In this document: positions 35,501 through 47,821 of the stretch, one piece after another
Numbering within the stretch: position 1 is the first letter of the stretch
How the letters are laid out: each line of letters begins with the position of its first letter
DNA from: Meandrina meandrites
Taxonomy: Eukaryota > Cnidaria > Anthozoa > Scleractinia > Meandrinidae
Length of the DNA stretch: 64,000 nucleotides
Reading direction: 5' to 3'
Assembly (NCBI GenBank): GCA_963693305.1
Contig: OY855903.1
Span: forward strand, 50,863,150-50,927,149
Made by a program: the position numbers and the translations under genes
Notes under the pieces: generated by a model
The model's database searches: none
What the model was told of the DNA's origin: nothing
Seen by the model: the letters and a program-made list of their open reading frames with translations, nothing else

Positions 35501-38500
35501 CAGGTAAAACTCGAAGTACGAGATTTATCGACCCGAAAGCACGCAATTTCCGGATTATTTCGGCATGAACTGGAATGATTACTGGATGACTGTCAGGCGA
35601 CTGGAACAAAGATTCGAAAAGATCACATGATGATCTGGAAGTTCCTTAACACCTGACTCGTCCCTAGGACGACTGAAGAGGAGTCAACCTCCAAACTACA
35701 CCAGTACAATAAGACAACGGCGTTGTCTAAAGTGTCCATTCTGGAAAGTGCGTCGAATTGCTCCGCCTTCATTCTCTTTCTGCTTTTTTTTGTACATTAC
35801 TTTTGCCAAGGCCCCGCCGGCTAAAAGAAGCGAAAAGGGTTATGTGGACGAGAATGCTCCGTTTCGTGCTACCGAAAACGCCGCATTAGTGTGAACGGAA
35901 AACCGATCTTTTTTTTAAAAAAGTATGTATTTCAAACGGAGACGCGGCGCCCAATTTGCTCCATTTCTATACAAAGAATGCGATTAATAAACGTGAATAA
36001 CCCATTCTATTTTCGATTTAGCATGTTTAGGAAATTTGTTTTACTGAGTTCACAGAAGCATCGTCATTTTCAGGCATACTAATTTTTTCAACCATGGCAA
36101 GGAAATAAAATGTTTTACCTAAACTTGCCTCCCACCCAAATAGATTTGCCGTGATGATCTAGGAGTAGTTCATTGTCTTCTCCAGGCACAGCATAGCTCA
36201 GCAGGGCCCCTCCATTTCCTTTATCAGTGGTTTTCATCCACAGACTCAATGTCAGGGCTTCGAGTATTGGCATACCACGTTTTATGACGTAATTACGGGT
36301 GTTTTTCGGGCGTGGAAAATACAAAGCGTAATGTGAGATGACTGAATCTGAAAAAGAAAATGCTTTCTCTTAAAGGGGCACTGTCACGAGCATAACTTGC
36401 AACAGCCCCAAAACATGTTGACACCACTGGAAACCTATTAACAGTGGTCAAGTATTCTTAAAATTGCTTTATCAGTGTACTTAAGCTAAATATAGAGTGA
36501 TATCACTGTGATACCATCGGGAGCTTTTGATCTCAACTTGAAAAAGTCAGCCTGACTTTTTCAAGTTCTGTCCTTGTGGTTTGGAAAAATTGATGAAAAT
36601 TATTTACGGTCACCCTCTTCTTTAAACAATTTGCTAGATATCCTTCCCTTTCAGTTCTAGGAGCATTTCCTGCATGGTTGAAAGTACTAAGTCGTAATTT
36701 TGGTGCCATTTTGCTAAAAAAGCCAAAAAATGTCCGTGACAGTGCCCCTTTAATCTCAGCGCTTCTTATTTTATTGGTATTGCACTAGCCTGCGAGCAGG
36801 CTCTCTTTGGGGGGCGCGAGTTTGGTAGTAGCGCGCGAGCGGCCGCGAATAGCGAGCCGCTGAGTGGGTGAGCAAAGCGAGCCCGCGAGCAACGAGAAAC
36901 GAGAGCCTGCACGAAAGCCATTGCATCTTGAATACAGTGCGTTCGTTCACGAGATGCATCTGATATCCTACACCAACATAGTCAATAGATAAAGGTATTT
37001 ACAATCCATCAAATATTTTTCGCGCGCGCGATTGGTCTAAACAAGTCACGTGATGCAGCCAAAACTGGGGAATATCAGATGATATTCCCCAAGTGATATT
37101 CCCCAGTTTTTGAACCTTGCGATTTACGTCCGCACGTTTAGCTTTTATCCCGAGTAAATTGTTAAAATGAATAAAACTAAACTCTTTGAACAGACTAACA
37201 GTATTTTGAGCGCTGACAGAATTTCTTTGGCGTTTGAAAAGCTTTGAGAAAAGGTCTCCCAAAATGCGCCCTTGTAAACAAAATATTTGAAGGATAATAA
37301 ACACAATAGCCTTCATTTGGCTTCAAAAATATGCACGGATAGTTGTCCTTGGACATTATCTGTTCCTCGAAACTCACAGTTTTCCTCGAGCTTCGTTCTC
37401 GGAAAACTGTTCGTTTCTCGGAACAGATAATGTCCGCGGACAAATATCCGTGCATATTTTCACGCCAAATGGAGGCTATTGTCTATATAGAGCGTTTTCA
37501 TATGACGTCACGACAACCATATTGGTGTTCCAAAACAAAGAAACGGCGGCCATATTTGTGTACCAAGCCATCCCCAGGGGAATTGATCTCTCTTTTTATG
37601 CAAAAATCGTCTTTTCTTTTGGTAAACCAATATGGCCGCTGGTCACGTGAGTGAAAACGCTCTATAGGTAAATCATTCAGTGTATTTATGCTGTATGTGT
37701 ACCTGGTTTTTCCGTAGTTAAAGCAGAAATCTTTCGTGCTAAAGTATAAGAGTTTTTTTCCAGTGAGGTAATTTTTTTGGACGAAGTGTCAATCTCTTTT
37801 TGCGTTGCGTCCACCGGCCCTGTCGATAAACACATTGTAAGGAGATATCAGTGCTGGTGGAAACGCTGTAGTAGAACTCATTTAAAAAGGATGACACGTC
37901 GGGATTTTGCCATTCGGACCGTTTTTGTTTCCGAAAGCCCGCAAAGTCAAACTTCGCAGCTAAGAAGAGTGCCACATGATAAACTTTTTAATTACTTACC
38001 TAGCTTGCTCGAGCCGTCCTTGGGAATATTTGCCCTCAGGCCAATATTTCTTAGTACGGCCCTCGCGCTCGGTTGGTAAGAGGTTATTATTTTTTGCCCA
38101 TGATGCATGTTTGAACTCATATATGATGATTCAATTTGTGAGAGGAACTGAGCTTTTTCGAAGAAAAAAAATGCAACTATTTCAACTCAAGAAGAATGAC
38201 TGAGACCTGGTCAGACCTGAATTGATTGGAGAGGAGAACGGCGGAGAATAGAAAACGCCTGATTTAGCTGGCCTATAAATTATTATCATCCATGTAATTT
38301 TTTCCCTCGTATAGTCTCATTAACACTCAGTACATAAACATGACGAATACCTCTTACCAGGAATGCATAAAGGCTGTGCACCACTCCATTTACCAGACGG
38401 CAGGCACAGTCTGGAAGCCGGCCCAATCATGTGATATCCCGGATGACAAATGAATGTCACAGATTCACCAGTCCAGTACTGTGAGCCACGTTTAAGTCCG

Positions 38501-41500
38501 TTTCGCGGCGCACCAGGATCAACACAATTGACCAAGACTAAAAACGATGCATATTTAACATGTTAAACAATAGCGTAGCGCAAGTTCGTTGTAATCATCT
38601 CTAGACGAAGCTAGACGACAAGCTCGAGGATTTTATCAAAAGTCGAAAGAAACCGAAAGTGAGTTGTCTATAACTGTTTTAGCATAACCGAGATTGTAAA
38701 CAGGGGATATAGATCACGTTTCAAGGAATATAAAACAGCGCTGTCACAATTAACGAAAAATATAACTTTGACATTTCATGCTTCACGAAAAACAAAAGAG
38801 AACGTTTTGGAAATCACGCTTCACGGCGACTATGGAAATCACGATTCACGAGGGAAAAAATAGCCATTTCACATTATACGGGAAGTAAAAAGGACCGATC
38901 ACGGGTCGAGGAAATACCCTTTAACACCCTCATAACCCAGAGACCAATCTATTTAACACAACGTTCAGGGAAAGTGGTTTATAAATTTATTGCTTTGGTT
39001 TGTGATTTCGGCAATTTTACTTGCGTGCGCTCCCAGGCTAGCCTACGACGCAGACACTCGTTGCAGTCGTCAAGCGTCTGACAAAAGAGTGTCTGCTTTG
39101 GAGGCTACTCAGGGCAGTCTATCGAAAATGAGACCAGCAACCCTTGTGTAGCCAATCAGATTGAGAGTTAGCTTGCAGGGTTATGCTAATTGCTAATAAT
39201 TATTACTGGAGTAGTGTGAGTTAATGGTAGTCCGAGGTTGAGAATTTAACTAAAAGTAGATAGCCTACGCTCATTATATAAAAAAGTCTTTCACATACCT
39301 AGGTTTGTACTGGCCTTCGCTCTCGCATTCCTGTCATTGTGGAATAGACAAGTGTAGACCCCAGCATCGCTCGGCTTGAAGTGATGAATGATCAATTCAC
39401 TCTTTATTATGTCTTTTCTGCGCTGCACTGCCGCAGGTAAAACGTGTTGCCCGTCCTTGAACCATTTGACATCAGGTAGAGGCGAGCCACTGGCAGAACA
39501 AGTTAAATTGACAAAATCACCAACATTCTTCACTTGAATCTCACTTGGAGGACTTGATTTAATATCGGGATTTACTTAAAGAAACAGAAAAACGTCAAGA
39601 TTAGCCCGACGTGCTTTCATCCCAGAAAACGCCGGGGCGTTTAGTTATAACGTAATGAAAAGGGCCAGAGCCTGCGGTGTCCACTGATACTCGAGTGGGT
39701 ATTTTTGTTTTCGAAAGCCTATTGAATTTTTGTCATTGATGCTTTACGTACATTGCATTAAAACAAAACCTGAAGAAAATATCGAGTCATATAAGTCACG
39801 ATAAGTTTTTCCATTTCTACGTAGAGTCAGCCTTGCAGTTATTGTCTTTTTATTTTTATGTTTGCTTATTAGAGCTGTCGCCAGCTCCTACGTATACCAG
39901 CGGCATTTTTGTTCATAAGTCCTTTGCTTTCATTCCAAGATGGCGGATCCAAGATGGCGGGTCTAATGACGTATTTTGTAGAGCAAGTTAAGGGTTTTCT
40001 ACTCAACGTAAATCGAAAACTTTATTTTAACCCAAAGTTTGTCAGCGGGCCCGAGCGTTTAATCGACAAAATACAGGGTTTTGAGTAACTGTTTTATTAT
40101 TTCTTATTCTTAGCGATCTTACCCACATCTTTTACGTTGATCCATATCGATGTCATCACAACACTGTCCAGCTGATTATCTCCCTGGCAAATGTAAGCAC
40201 CTTTATCTTCCTCTGTTGTGTTAAAAATCGTAAGCTTGTTACCAGAAATAACGTGTCTGTTGATGGGAAGTTCCTTATGCAGTGCGGATCGTCTCCATTT
40301 AACCTCAGGGGTGGGGTAGCCAAAAATGTCACAAGTGAGAATAGTGTCCCACGTTTTGTAAGCTGTTACAGATTCCTTTGGTGTCGTCGCAAATCTTGCT
40401 GGTACTAGAAATTAACAATACGAACATTACAAAGATTAAATTTATAAGAACGAGGCGAATTGGTCAACCCAATGCGGAATGACCCTTTCGCCTTGTTTGT
40501 ATGTCAAACCACTGAGACATTCAATAACAGCTATTCCTTTCGATTTGTCTATGCCCACTTCAGAAAAGCTGGATCCCACAATTTGATTCGTCAAACAAGC
40601 GGTCCAGATAATGTCCATTAGTGGAACTAAAACGGGAACTCGTTTTCAATATTCCTACACACCTGCTCCTCACGTTTGTTCATTATATGAGGCGATAAAA
40701 CGAGATCTGCTATTTTCAAAATGAAATGTGGCCCCTGTTAGATCTACAATTTATTATCATTGATAATATTTATCACTTTTCATACCGTTCACAGTTAAGT
40801 TAACTGACAACTGAACTCTGCCCAACAGATTCTCCGCTGAACAGGTGTAGGTACCGCGGTCATCAAACTTGATATCCTTTAATTCCAAATGTCCTTTCTT
40901 CTGTGGCATTTCTTCTATCACGTGACCATTTTTATACCAGGTGATTACTGGCGGTGGAAACCCAACTGCTTCACAAGGTAATGTCACGTTGTGTTTCTCT
41001 GTAACTGTCACGGGAGAAGGTTTTGCAATGAAGTATGGTGGCTCTGGAAGACCAAAAAAAAAATAAAAAAAAAGTTATTTGCTATTGGTGTTGTCAGTGC
41101 AAGCCTCTTCTTTTAACACCTGCGAAGACGAGAACATTTACAGAACTTGACTTTGCAAATAGAAGGATTCCAATTGAGTGTCGTAAAACCAAAGCCAAGG
41201 TAATCACACTGACGAATCACAAAGGACACAGACAATCTAGTGAACCAATCAAAACTCGAAGCAAATGCATGTTGCCTGCACGAAGCGTGCGAAAATGCGT
41301 GCGAGCGAATTACGATTGGCTTTGGTTGGGGCTTTTCTTCCAAACCGATCATTATCTAATACACTTAATTTTTATACTCTTTGCGTTTGTTTGTGTTTCG
41401 GCACAGTTAGTAGAGGAGACGGTTTCGGTTGTTTCTAGTTTTCAAAAAACGTTAGGACAAAGTTAACTATTGAGTCAGTCTCATAATTTATGAAAAGCAA

Positions 41501-44500
41501 TGATTGAATAAATCGCAATTGCAATAAACGACAAAACCTCAATCACTCAAGTTGCCGGAACACTCACTAACAGCTTTTAAACAAGAAGTTGCGAGCAACT
41601 TAAAACCGCGCTTTTATTTTTTGCTAATTAACAGCTTTCTTTCTCAATAGTCACGGTAAAATTTAATCTGTTTGCATTGTGAGTAAAGGATTTGCAAAGT
41701 AGTCACGTGAGTATCACAATCCGAGGTTTACGTTATCCCCGGCTATCTTTAGCTTGGGGTTTTTTCCCTTGTAATGACGTAACCCCTGCATGTTTGGGCA
41801 CGCTCAATTGTTTACTTAAGCAAATATTTTATTTCCCTTTAAATCTTTGAACTTGCTTCGATGAAACAGCTAAAGAATTTCTTTTCAATTGCCTAAGCCC
41901 GCAAGAAATACTCGCAGAAGTGCAAATAAATTAATGACCGTCGCTTCTGCCGATATAAACTTGCAAAAAAAAAACAACAACAAACAATGCGAACAAAATG
42001 ATGAAGAAACAGCGTGCGTGACAATTGACGGTTGACTTGTTGCAGTCGAAATTATGCAAATTTTGGCCAAATTCCCACGTGCCCGTCGCGTAAGCAAGAT
42101 AACAAACTATTTAACATTCGTGATTTGAATTGAGCCGCCTTTTGAACATTGAAATATTTTCTTCATGAATTGAATATTGAAGCGAAGAATGAAATCAAAT
42201 TTCCATAAAGAAATTCATTATTCGCCCTCGATAGAAACGCTTGAGCTGTTTTGACTGCAACGACCGTCGCTTCTGGCGAAATAAACATGCCAAGTATAAA
42301 CACAATCTTATTTGTCACGTAGCGAAAGTGAAAGCTGCAACGTCAGTGCATTCCATCGCTGACGTAATACTTTTTTTTTAGGAAATTTAATATTCCCTTT
42401 CAATCCAACGCTTTCATAAGACGAAACGAAAAAATATTTTATACACAATTAAGAGCACAATATCCGTAACATTTCCCATACATCATTGTTCCAACAGCTT
42501 TTGGCGAATAAGCATCCCAGGTTACGTGATTCAGTCCCGATCGTGATTTGGCTGAGGGGAGGTTTGGGTCTGGTCACCGACAAAAAAACGAAAAAAAAAA
42601 ATTCCGTGCAGAGCAAGAACCGCGCTCGGCTCAAGGCCGCGCGGTTAAAAAATACAAAATAAATTACATCACACTGTACTAACACGTAAGATCTTACCTA
42701 ACTGATGTCCTTCATTACGGGTTGTTTCGTGTTGTGTAGAATTCCCAGGGGGCCCCGCAGCCCCAGGGGGTCCCGGTATTCCACGGCTGCCTCGCCTTCC
42801 CTGGGGCCCGGGTGGACCTCTTGTTCCTTTTCTTCCTCTCTTACCACTTGGTCCGGGAGGGCCCTGGGAACCAGAGGATCCACGCGGACCGGGAGGGCCT
42901 GGTGGACCTTGAGGTCCCACACCTGATGAAATTGATGCACGATTTGAGCAAAACGATTTCAACCTTAATTTCAGACATTTTACTGTGACATCTGTTTGTT
43001 TGTTAGTTTGAGATTGGAGACATGAATATAATTTGCGTGATTACTTTTCCAAACCAAAAATGGATCGCCTGTAAACATATAGGAACTTAAACCTGCTCAT
43101 TTTGTTACTAAGCTTGCTGTAAAATGCATTGTTCGAAGCTTGTTTTTGTATTTGTGTTTGTGCTGGTCAAAATTCCGCCACTTGACATGACTGTTTCTTG
43201 GCCTTACTTGCTAAGAGTTTACTGATCATTTTTATAGGCAGATCCACCTTACAGGACTTTATTCTTTCAGTCTTCAAGTTGGCAAAGAAATGCATTCCTT
43301 GCCTGCAATGTTTCCTAACCACTACAACACTCTCAAGTAAATAAAATATTGACCATGACCCATCGCCAAAGAGTCCATGGAATCTTATCGAGGAAGCATT
43401 TACAACCGAGCGTGTTAAATGTGATCAAATATAGTATCATGAATGTCAATCTTTTGAAAATGAAGCAACTGCAAGAACAACTTCTTGCTTGTAGTCTTGC
43501 CACAAGCTTTTGCGCTCATGCGGTCCCGAAGCATCCCGCCGTGCTCGAGAAAACCCTTTGGTACTAAGAGTAAATGGAAATCTTACCCTGCACGCACACA
43601 GACTATCTTTTCCTGACTTCCTTCCACTGTTTTATTCTGTTGATTTAAGACAAAATAGAGTTCAAGTTTGTTTGAAGCCACCGACTTGTTAGAACATGTT
43701 TTCTTTGCATTATGAGACTTTTTAAATTGAAATAAATGGCCGCTAAAAATCGACGAGGAAAAGCTGGCCAAGATTAATAAGACGTGGAAATTAAACCCGT
43801 GTCTTCCAGTGCAGTTAAATGAATTATTGTTGTCTGCTAAAACCACCATTTGAATGCAAGCCAACCAACATATAGACTTACAGGTAGAATATTGACTCGT
43901 TTGGGAAACCACAATGACAAAGAACCACGTGATTAAGAGTAATGGAAAAAACACTGCATAAAGGGCGGTTTTTAATTAACTTCATTTAAGTTCTAGAATC
44001 TTATACCCCATCACACCAAAAAAGCTGTTTAGTTAAACACGATTTTAAATTGTTTTCTTCATAGAAGGTGTTAACTGATGTTTGTCGACTTCAAATTTAG
44101 CACAGTGAAAGCACAAGTTATCGCTTTTTGGAAACCTATGTAAAAGTCAGTGTTTCATTTTCCTGTTGCTGATTTTCAGTTTGTTAAACTTGGTTTAACT
44201 AAAGATGTTTTTTTGGTGTAAATGGGGTATTACTTATAATCCCAGCAAGCTACTCTTTTCGTATAGTCTACACGTGTAAAAAGTGTTAATCTCTTTGCAA
44301 ATTTTGGTATCGATCCAATGCTCCGTTTCGCAAATATAGCTTTTTAAAAATTTTCAAGCTTGTCCCAGATGAACGTGCTTGTTGAACTTTTCTTAATTTT
44401 CAGTTTTGGTAATAAATTTAAAAGCTGTATATCATTAAGAGAGCTTATTGAAAGCGAACAACGTTGATGTCACGGAATCTGCATTGAAGCCCCAGAGAAG

Positions 44501-45195
44501 GTTATTTTCGCAGAACTCGGTTGTAAATTTAATTTCAGGAAATGAAAAAAAAAAACGCTTTGATCGATCTAAAAGTAAATCTAATTTCATTGAAATTAAA
44601 TTTTGTTATGTCTGTTTATTTTGACCTTTGACGAAAAAGGCGTTCTCTGTTGGAAATCTGCACGCAAGTTCAATAAAACAAACCGAACCTAGTTCGGTTC
44701 TTGCAAGGCAAGCAATAGAATTGCCCCTTTACCGTTCCCTGGAAATTAAGTTTACTTATAGAAGTGAAACCGGCAGAGCTATACGTTGCAAGGGGTGCAT
44801 GGAGAACATGGCCTATTCATGGAACCGAAACGGAAGTAATTACACGTAATAAGAAATCGACTTACCTTTCTGTAACCGTTCACGTTTAAACAAACGCTTC
44901 TGCATTTGCTGCATATGGATGGACTATCGGCAGCCCTTTTGACGACAGTTTTCCTCTCCTTCAATCCACTTACAAGCGACTGTTTAGATGTTGGTTTAAC
45001 AATCACATGATTATCAAGCCGATACGGAGGATTTATATCCAGCAAATCCTGTTCAACTGCTGACACACGTGAATCTAACCGATGCATTGAATAGCACGTG
45101 AATCCCAGCGAACCCAACGTAAGAATCAAATTGAATGAAAGGCCAAAGAGGAGAACGTTCGAGTTCTTTACGCTTTTGCTTTCCATGTTTGACAA
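32596..45195 (-). CDS. Type II membrane protein: collagen, three Ig, Sushi and pentraxin-like domains
   Basis: Predicted cell-surface or shed recognition/adhesion protein. Minus-strand coding exons: 44866-45195 (short cytosolic tail, TM around [16 protein letters not shown], then a stalk with a basic [11 protein letters not shown] stretch that may be a processing site), 42698-42922 (collagen GXY repeats, GPPGPRG and similar), 40786-41043, 40123-40404 and 39299-39574 (three Ig domains, each with the Cys/Trp/YxC pattern), 38358-38537 (Sushi/CCP domain, [12 protein letters not shown]), then 36119-36347, 33852-33979 and 32596-32849 (pentraxin-like lectin domain). The pentraxin part has HHICFTWEN, close to the HxCxSTWxST family signature, and ends with TGA at 32596-32598. 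Ig, Sushi and collagen exons are all symmetrical phase 1-1, typical of shuffled modules. The anchor exon ends in phase 0 while the collagen exon enters in phase 1, so at least one small exon between 42923 and 44865 is missing. An ATG at 45186 is an alternative start. The membrane-collagen start recalls gliomedin-type proteins, but the rest differs. Confidence 0.8.
33038..33055 (+). repeat. Poly-C tract
   Basis: About 18 C in a row followed by an A-rich stretch, in the last intron of the collagen-Ig-Sushi-pentraxin gene. Confidence 0.85.
34360..34455 (-). repeat. SINE tail with expanded poly-C
   Basis: GGAGCTTATCCCGGTTTCCG, then GAAGCGACTAGGAGTATTTC and a poly-C run (34422-34441) replacing the usual short C stretch. 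It matches the antisense SINE tail at 23340-23560. Confidence 0.55.
34506..35181. mobile_element. Non-autonomous DNA transposon with GGCCCCGTCCACACTAAT termini
   Basis: The left terminus GGCCCCGTCCACACTAATCC and the right terminus, which is its reverse complement, are perfect over at least 20 bp. The arms share further sub-terminal complementary segments rich in GAAAACG/CGTTTTC. No transposase is seen. The target duplication is unclear (CAAAG-like on both sides). It lies in an intron of gene 4. A related fragment ends near 35900 with ATTAGTGTGAACGG. Confidence 0.75.
36374..36749. mobile_element. TTAA-flanked MITE (AGGGGCACTGTCACG termini)
   Basis: The left terminus AGGGGCACTGTCACG and the right terminus CGTGACAGTGCCCCT are perfect inverted repeats, with TTAA on each outer side (36370-36373 and 36750-36753). 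A piggyBac-type target duplication is inferred. It has a 376-bp body and no coding capacity, and lies just upstream of a pentraxin exon. Confidence 0.8.
36785..36912. repeat. MITE-like repeat (AGCCTGCGAGCAGGCT end)
   Basis: The left end is itself a near-perfect palindrome, AGCCTGCGAGCAGGCT, and GAGAGCCTGC at the right complements GCAGGCTCTC at the left. It is GC-rich with GCGAGC iterations and related to ends at 14240 and 22138. Confidence 0.5.
37061..37110. repeat. Short palindrome, AAAACTGGGGAATATCA arms
   Basis: AAAACTGGGGAATATCA at the left and TGATATTCCCCAGTTTT at the right are exact reverse complements around a short spacer that repeats GATATTCCCC. Confidence 0.8.
37331..37457. repeat. 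Long imperfect hairpin (GGACATTATCTGTTC arms)
   Basis: The left arm includes ATATGCACGGATA, TGTCC and GGACATTATCTGTTCC; the right arm includes GGAACAGATAATGTCC and TATCCGTGCATAT. The inner part also pairs (GAAACTCACAGTTTTC with GAAAACTGTTCGTTTC). This gives nearly full-length self-complementarity over about 127 bases. Confidence 0.8.
37485..37666. mobile_element. MITE with TATAGAGCGTTTTCA termini
   Basis: TATAGAGCGTTTTCA at the left and TGAAAACGCTCTATA at the right are perfect inverted repeats, with CCATATTGGTG/CCAATATGGCC complementary inside. About 180 bp, non-coding, intronic. Confidence 0.75.
41160..41360 (+). repeat. Dispersed repeat shared with 1895-2090 (copy 2)
   Basis: See the shared core of about 100 bases containing AATCACAAAGGACACAGACA. 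It lies in an intron of gene 4, upstream of the first Ig exon. CGATTGGCTTTGGTT near the right complements AACCAAAGCCAAGG near the left, so the element has inverted ends. Confidence 0.65.
44001..44233. repeat. MITE-like inverted repeat (ATACCCCAT ends)
   Basis: TATACCCCATCACACCAAAA at the left pairs with TTTTGGTGTAAATGGGGTAT at the right, and AGTTAAAC/GTTTAACT pair further in. Intronic in gene 4. Confidence 0.65.
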
Positions 45196-46558
45196 ACTGT
45201 TTCTAGACTGTACGACTGATGAATGCTCAATATATAATGTCCTGGTTTTGGATTTCAGATAACCACATTTTGTTGGAATGTATTAAGTTGACCTGCGGGG
45301 GTGCTTGACTAACTGTGGACTGCGTGACCACACTCTACTTAAAGCTGCTTTTATTACCAACACGAATTCAGAAGCTAACTTTCCTGACCACAAGCCTTAA
45401 TTACACAAGCTATATCATAAATGAAATTATAGTCGTCAGTGTTTTTTCTTCTTGCCTTGAGAGAATTGCAAGGGTGACTCTCAATTACAGGCTTTTTTAT
45501 CATTAACCAGAACGTGCCCACTGAACTAAGAAAACTAAACAAGATCTTCCCGGGAAATATGAATGAATGTTTCAACAAGAGTTGGCATTGACTCAAAATC
45601 ACTGAATTCCCATCAGGGAGGTCTTAGCCCTGATGATTAAAAGGAAACCACATTAGAGACGTCTAAAAAGTAGGACATCCGTGTGGTCAGGGCCCACGCA
45701 GCAAGAATTTTAGTGAAGTGGTGGGGGAGGCTTAAACTCGAATGCGGCAGCGTGAACCAGCTGTAGCGGGGAGGGGTGGGTGGGTGAGGGAGTCTGGAGA
45801 CATGCTCTCTCCGCCGGGAAAATTTGAATTTGAATTAGTACCGGGAAATGCGTTTGAAATTTCAATTCTGTACGACAGCCATTATAACATTAGCCAGGAA
45901 TCCAACGATTAAACCTTAACACACTTTAACTTAACGGTGTATAGACGGTGTTTCAATCAGAATGGACTCTACCAGTATTATTTTGCTCAATATTACTTAA
46001 TTCATACCTCTTCCTCTCCTATGTTAAGTTAACTTTTTTATCCTAATTATTATTGTCATTTAAACAAGGGCATCTAATGAGCTTGCTATATTTTTGCCCT
46101 TTTCCATTTCTCTTCTTCTACTTGTTTACTTTATATTTATCTTTGTAATTTTAGAATGGAATAAATAAATAAAAAAAGTGTGTTTAACTCGGTTCAGTTC
46201 AATGACAGTTGCAGGTACATGCACGTTCTTTATGTCTCTCAGTTGATGACGAGCCTACTTTGCAAATAGAAATTGTTGTCAAAAATAATTTTATTACCAG
46301 CTTCTGGAAAGACCCCACAAATGAAATGTTGTCAAATATGTTTTGTTTCTTTACTTCAATTTCCGTGTATTTCTTATTACCTGGCACCACCTGGCGAAGA
46401 ACAGTCGAGAGAGAGAGAGGCACGGTGCGGGATGAGGCAAGGGTTGCTGCAGCCAACAGAGAAAATTGGAGGCATTCTGTGGAGGCCTTATGTCCCACGA
46501 GGCACAAAGAAGCTAGGTAACAGGTACCAGGTAACAACTTTTTTCCCTTGTGGTGGGT

Positions 46559-46577
46559 GGGGGGGGGGGGGGGGGGG
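46559..46577 (+). repeat. Poly-G tract
   Basis: About 19 G preceded by GGTGGGT, intergenic. Confidence 0.85.
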
Positions 46578-46959
46578 ACTAAAGCACCCGCAGCCCCTCC
46601 CTCTGTGCGGTCCCTGTGGTCTGACATTGCCCAGAGTAAGACTTATCAACATATCAACACAACATATAAAAAAGGCTTTCCAACATTTAAATAGTCGTAT
46701 TCATATTTCCGCTGGATATCTTTGACCGTTTTGGATAACCTGTGGCAAAGCTTATTTGAACCTATGCCAATTAATCACTGTTGGGAATGTTACAGGAACA
46801 ACGTGGGAATAATAATAGTCTCAGTGAAAGGTCAAAGTTGAGAACAAATGCCCCTCAACATATGTCAACATCTACCGACATCTTACAAACAACCTATTTA
46901 TGACGTAAACAAAACCGAGAACGGTATGGACCTCAAACAGAGCGACCTTATTCTGTTAT

Positions 46960-47215
46960 TTGACTAACAATAAAATAAATGGATAGTCACTGACCAATTC
47001 CTGTTGAGAAACTTTACATGAGTCTTACAGCCAAGAACATTACGTCTAAACTGACCAATCATCGACTGACAACAACTTTTCACTTGACTCTGAAGATGAC
47101 TTACGCTCAGGTTGTCGAAACGTCAGTCACCAACAACAGTTCTTTTCAGAACTACTCTCACCCGGACGATCACACTGATAGGCCCTCATACTTTATTATA
47201 GATGTCTTTAAAAAT
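46960..47215 (+). repeat. Probable 3' fragment of a retroelement
   Basis: Contains CTGAAGATGACTTACGCTCA, GTTGTCGAAACGTCAGTCAC and CACCCGGACGATCACAC. I recall this combination as a common dispersed repeat tail in cnidarian genomes. The short open frame through it is not considered a gene. Family assignment is inference. Confidence 0.4.
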
Positions 47216-47796
47216 AACACGTAATACATGTAACACAACACGTAATTAATTATTAACGCGTCAGCATGAATACATTTCTACGCGCTACTTTTGTGCTCCA
47301 AGGCATGATGGGACCACGAGCGAATGATGTAATGTGACATCCCTCTCTCGTTCAATAAAAATAATAAAAAATAGCGTGTGACACCACAGTCAGCCCAAGC
47401 TAACGATAAGAGCCACAGCACTCTAAGAAGACTCACTTCATAAGGGTTTGTATGGGAACGAAAAAACTTCGTTTAAGGAGAGATAAATTCGAATGTTTTG
47501 TCAATAAAATTGACTTACACTGTTATGTTCTTTGTTGTTTATCAGCTGCTCAGGCCAATTCGAAGTGATTTTGGTGAGTTGTTGCTTTGCGAACATTTCG
47601 AACACGTGCAGTTTATTGGAATCTCTTATGTGATTTCAGTGATTTCGAACACCTTTTCCTTATCAAATATTCCCATTGCTGGGAACAATTATCGACTGCA
47701 TCTCACTCGAACTGCCATATCTTCCATGAAATTGGTCGAATTGCTACAGAATTTCCACCAGCGTAATCTCCGATAATTCCTTTCTTGACCTCAGCC

Positions 47797-47821
47797 GGGG
47801 GGGGGGGGGGGGGGGGGGGGG
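47797..47821 (+). repeat. Poly-G tract
   Basis: About 25 uninterrupted G, the longest in the window, intergenic. Confidence 0.85.

Noticed and set aside
42698..42940. Second open frame and antisense frame across the collagen exon
   Set aside because: Repetitive GXY codons keep alternative frames open; only the GPPGPRG frame fits phase 1-1 splicing.
43583..43954. 123-codon minus-strand frame with a hydrophobic start inside gene 4, considered as a missing exon
   Set aside because: The donor at about 43587 would give phase 2 out, which does not join the collagen exon; no domain is recognised.
46199..46725. Overlapping open frames of 100-150 codons on both strands around a poly-G tract
   Set aside because: They run through homopolymer and low-complexity sequence in several frames at once and show no conserved motif.
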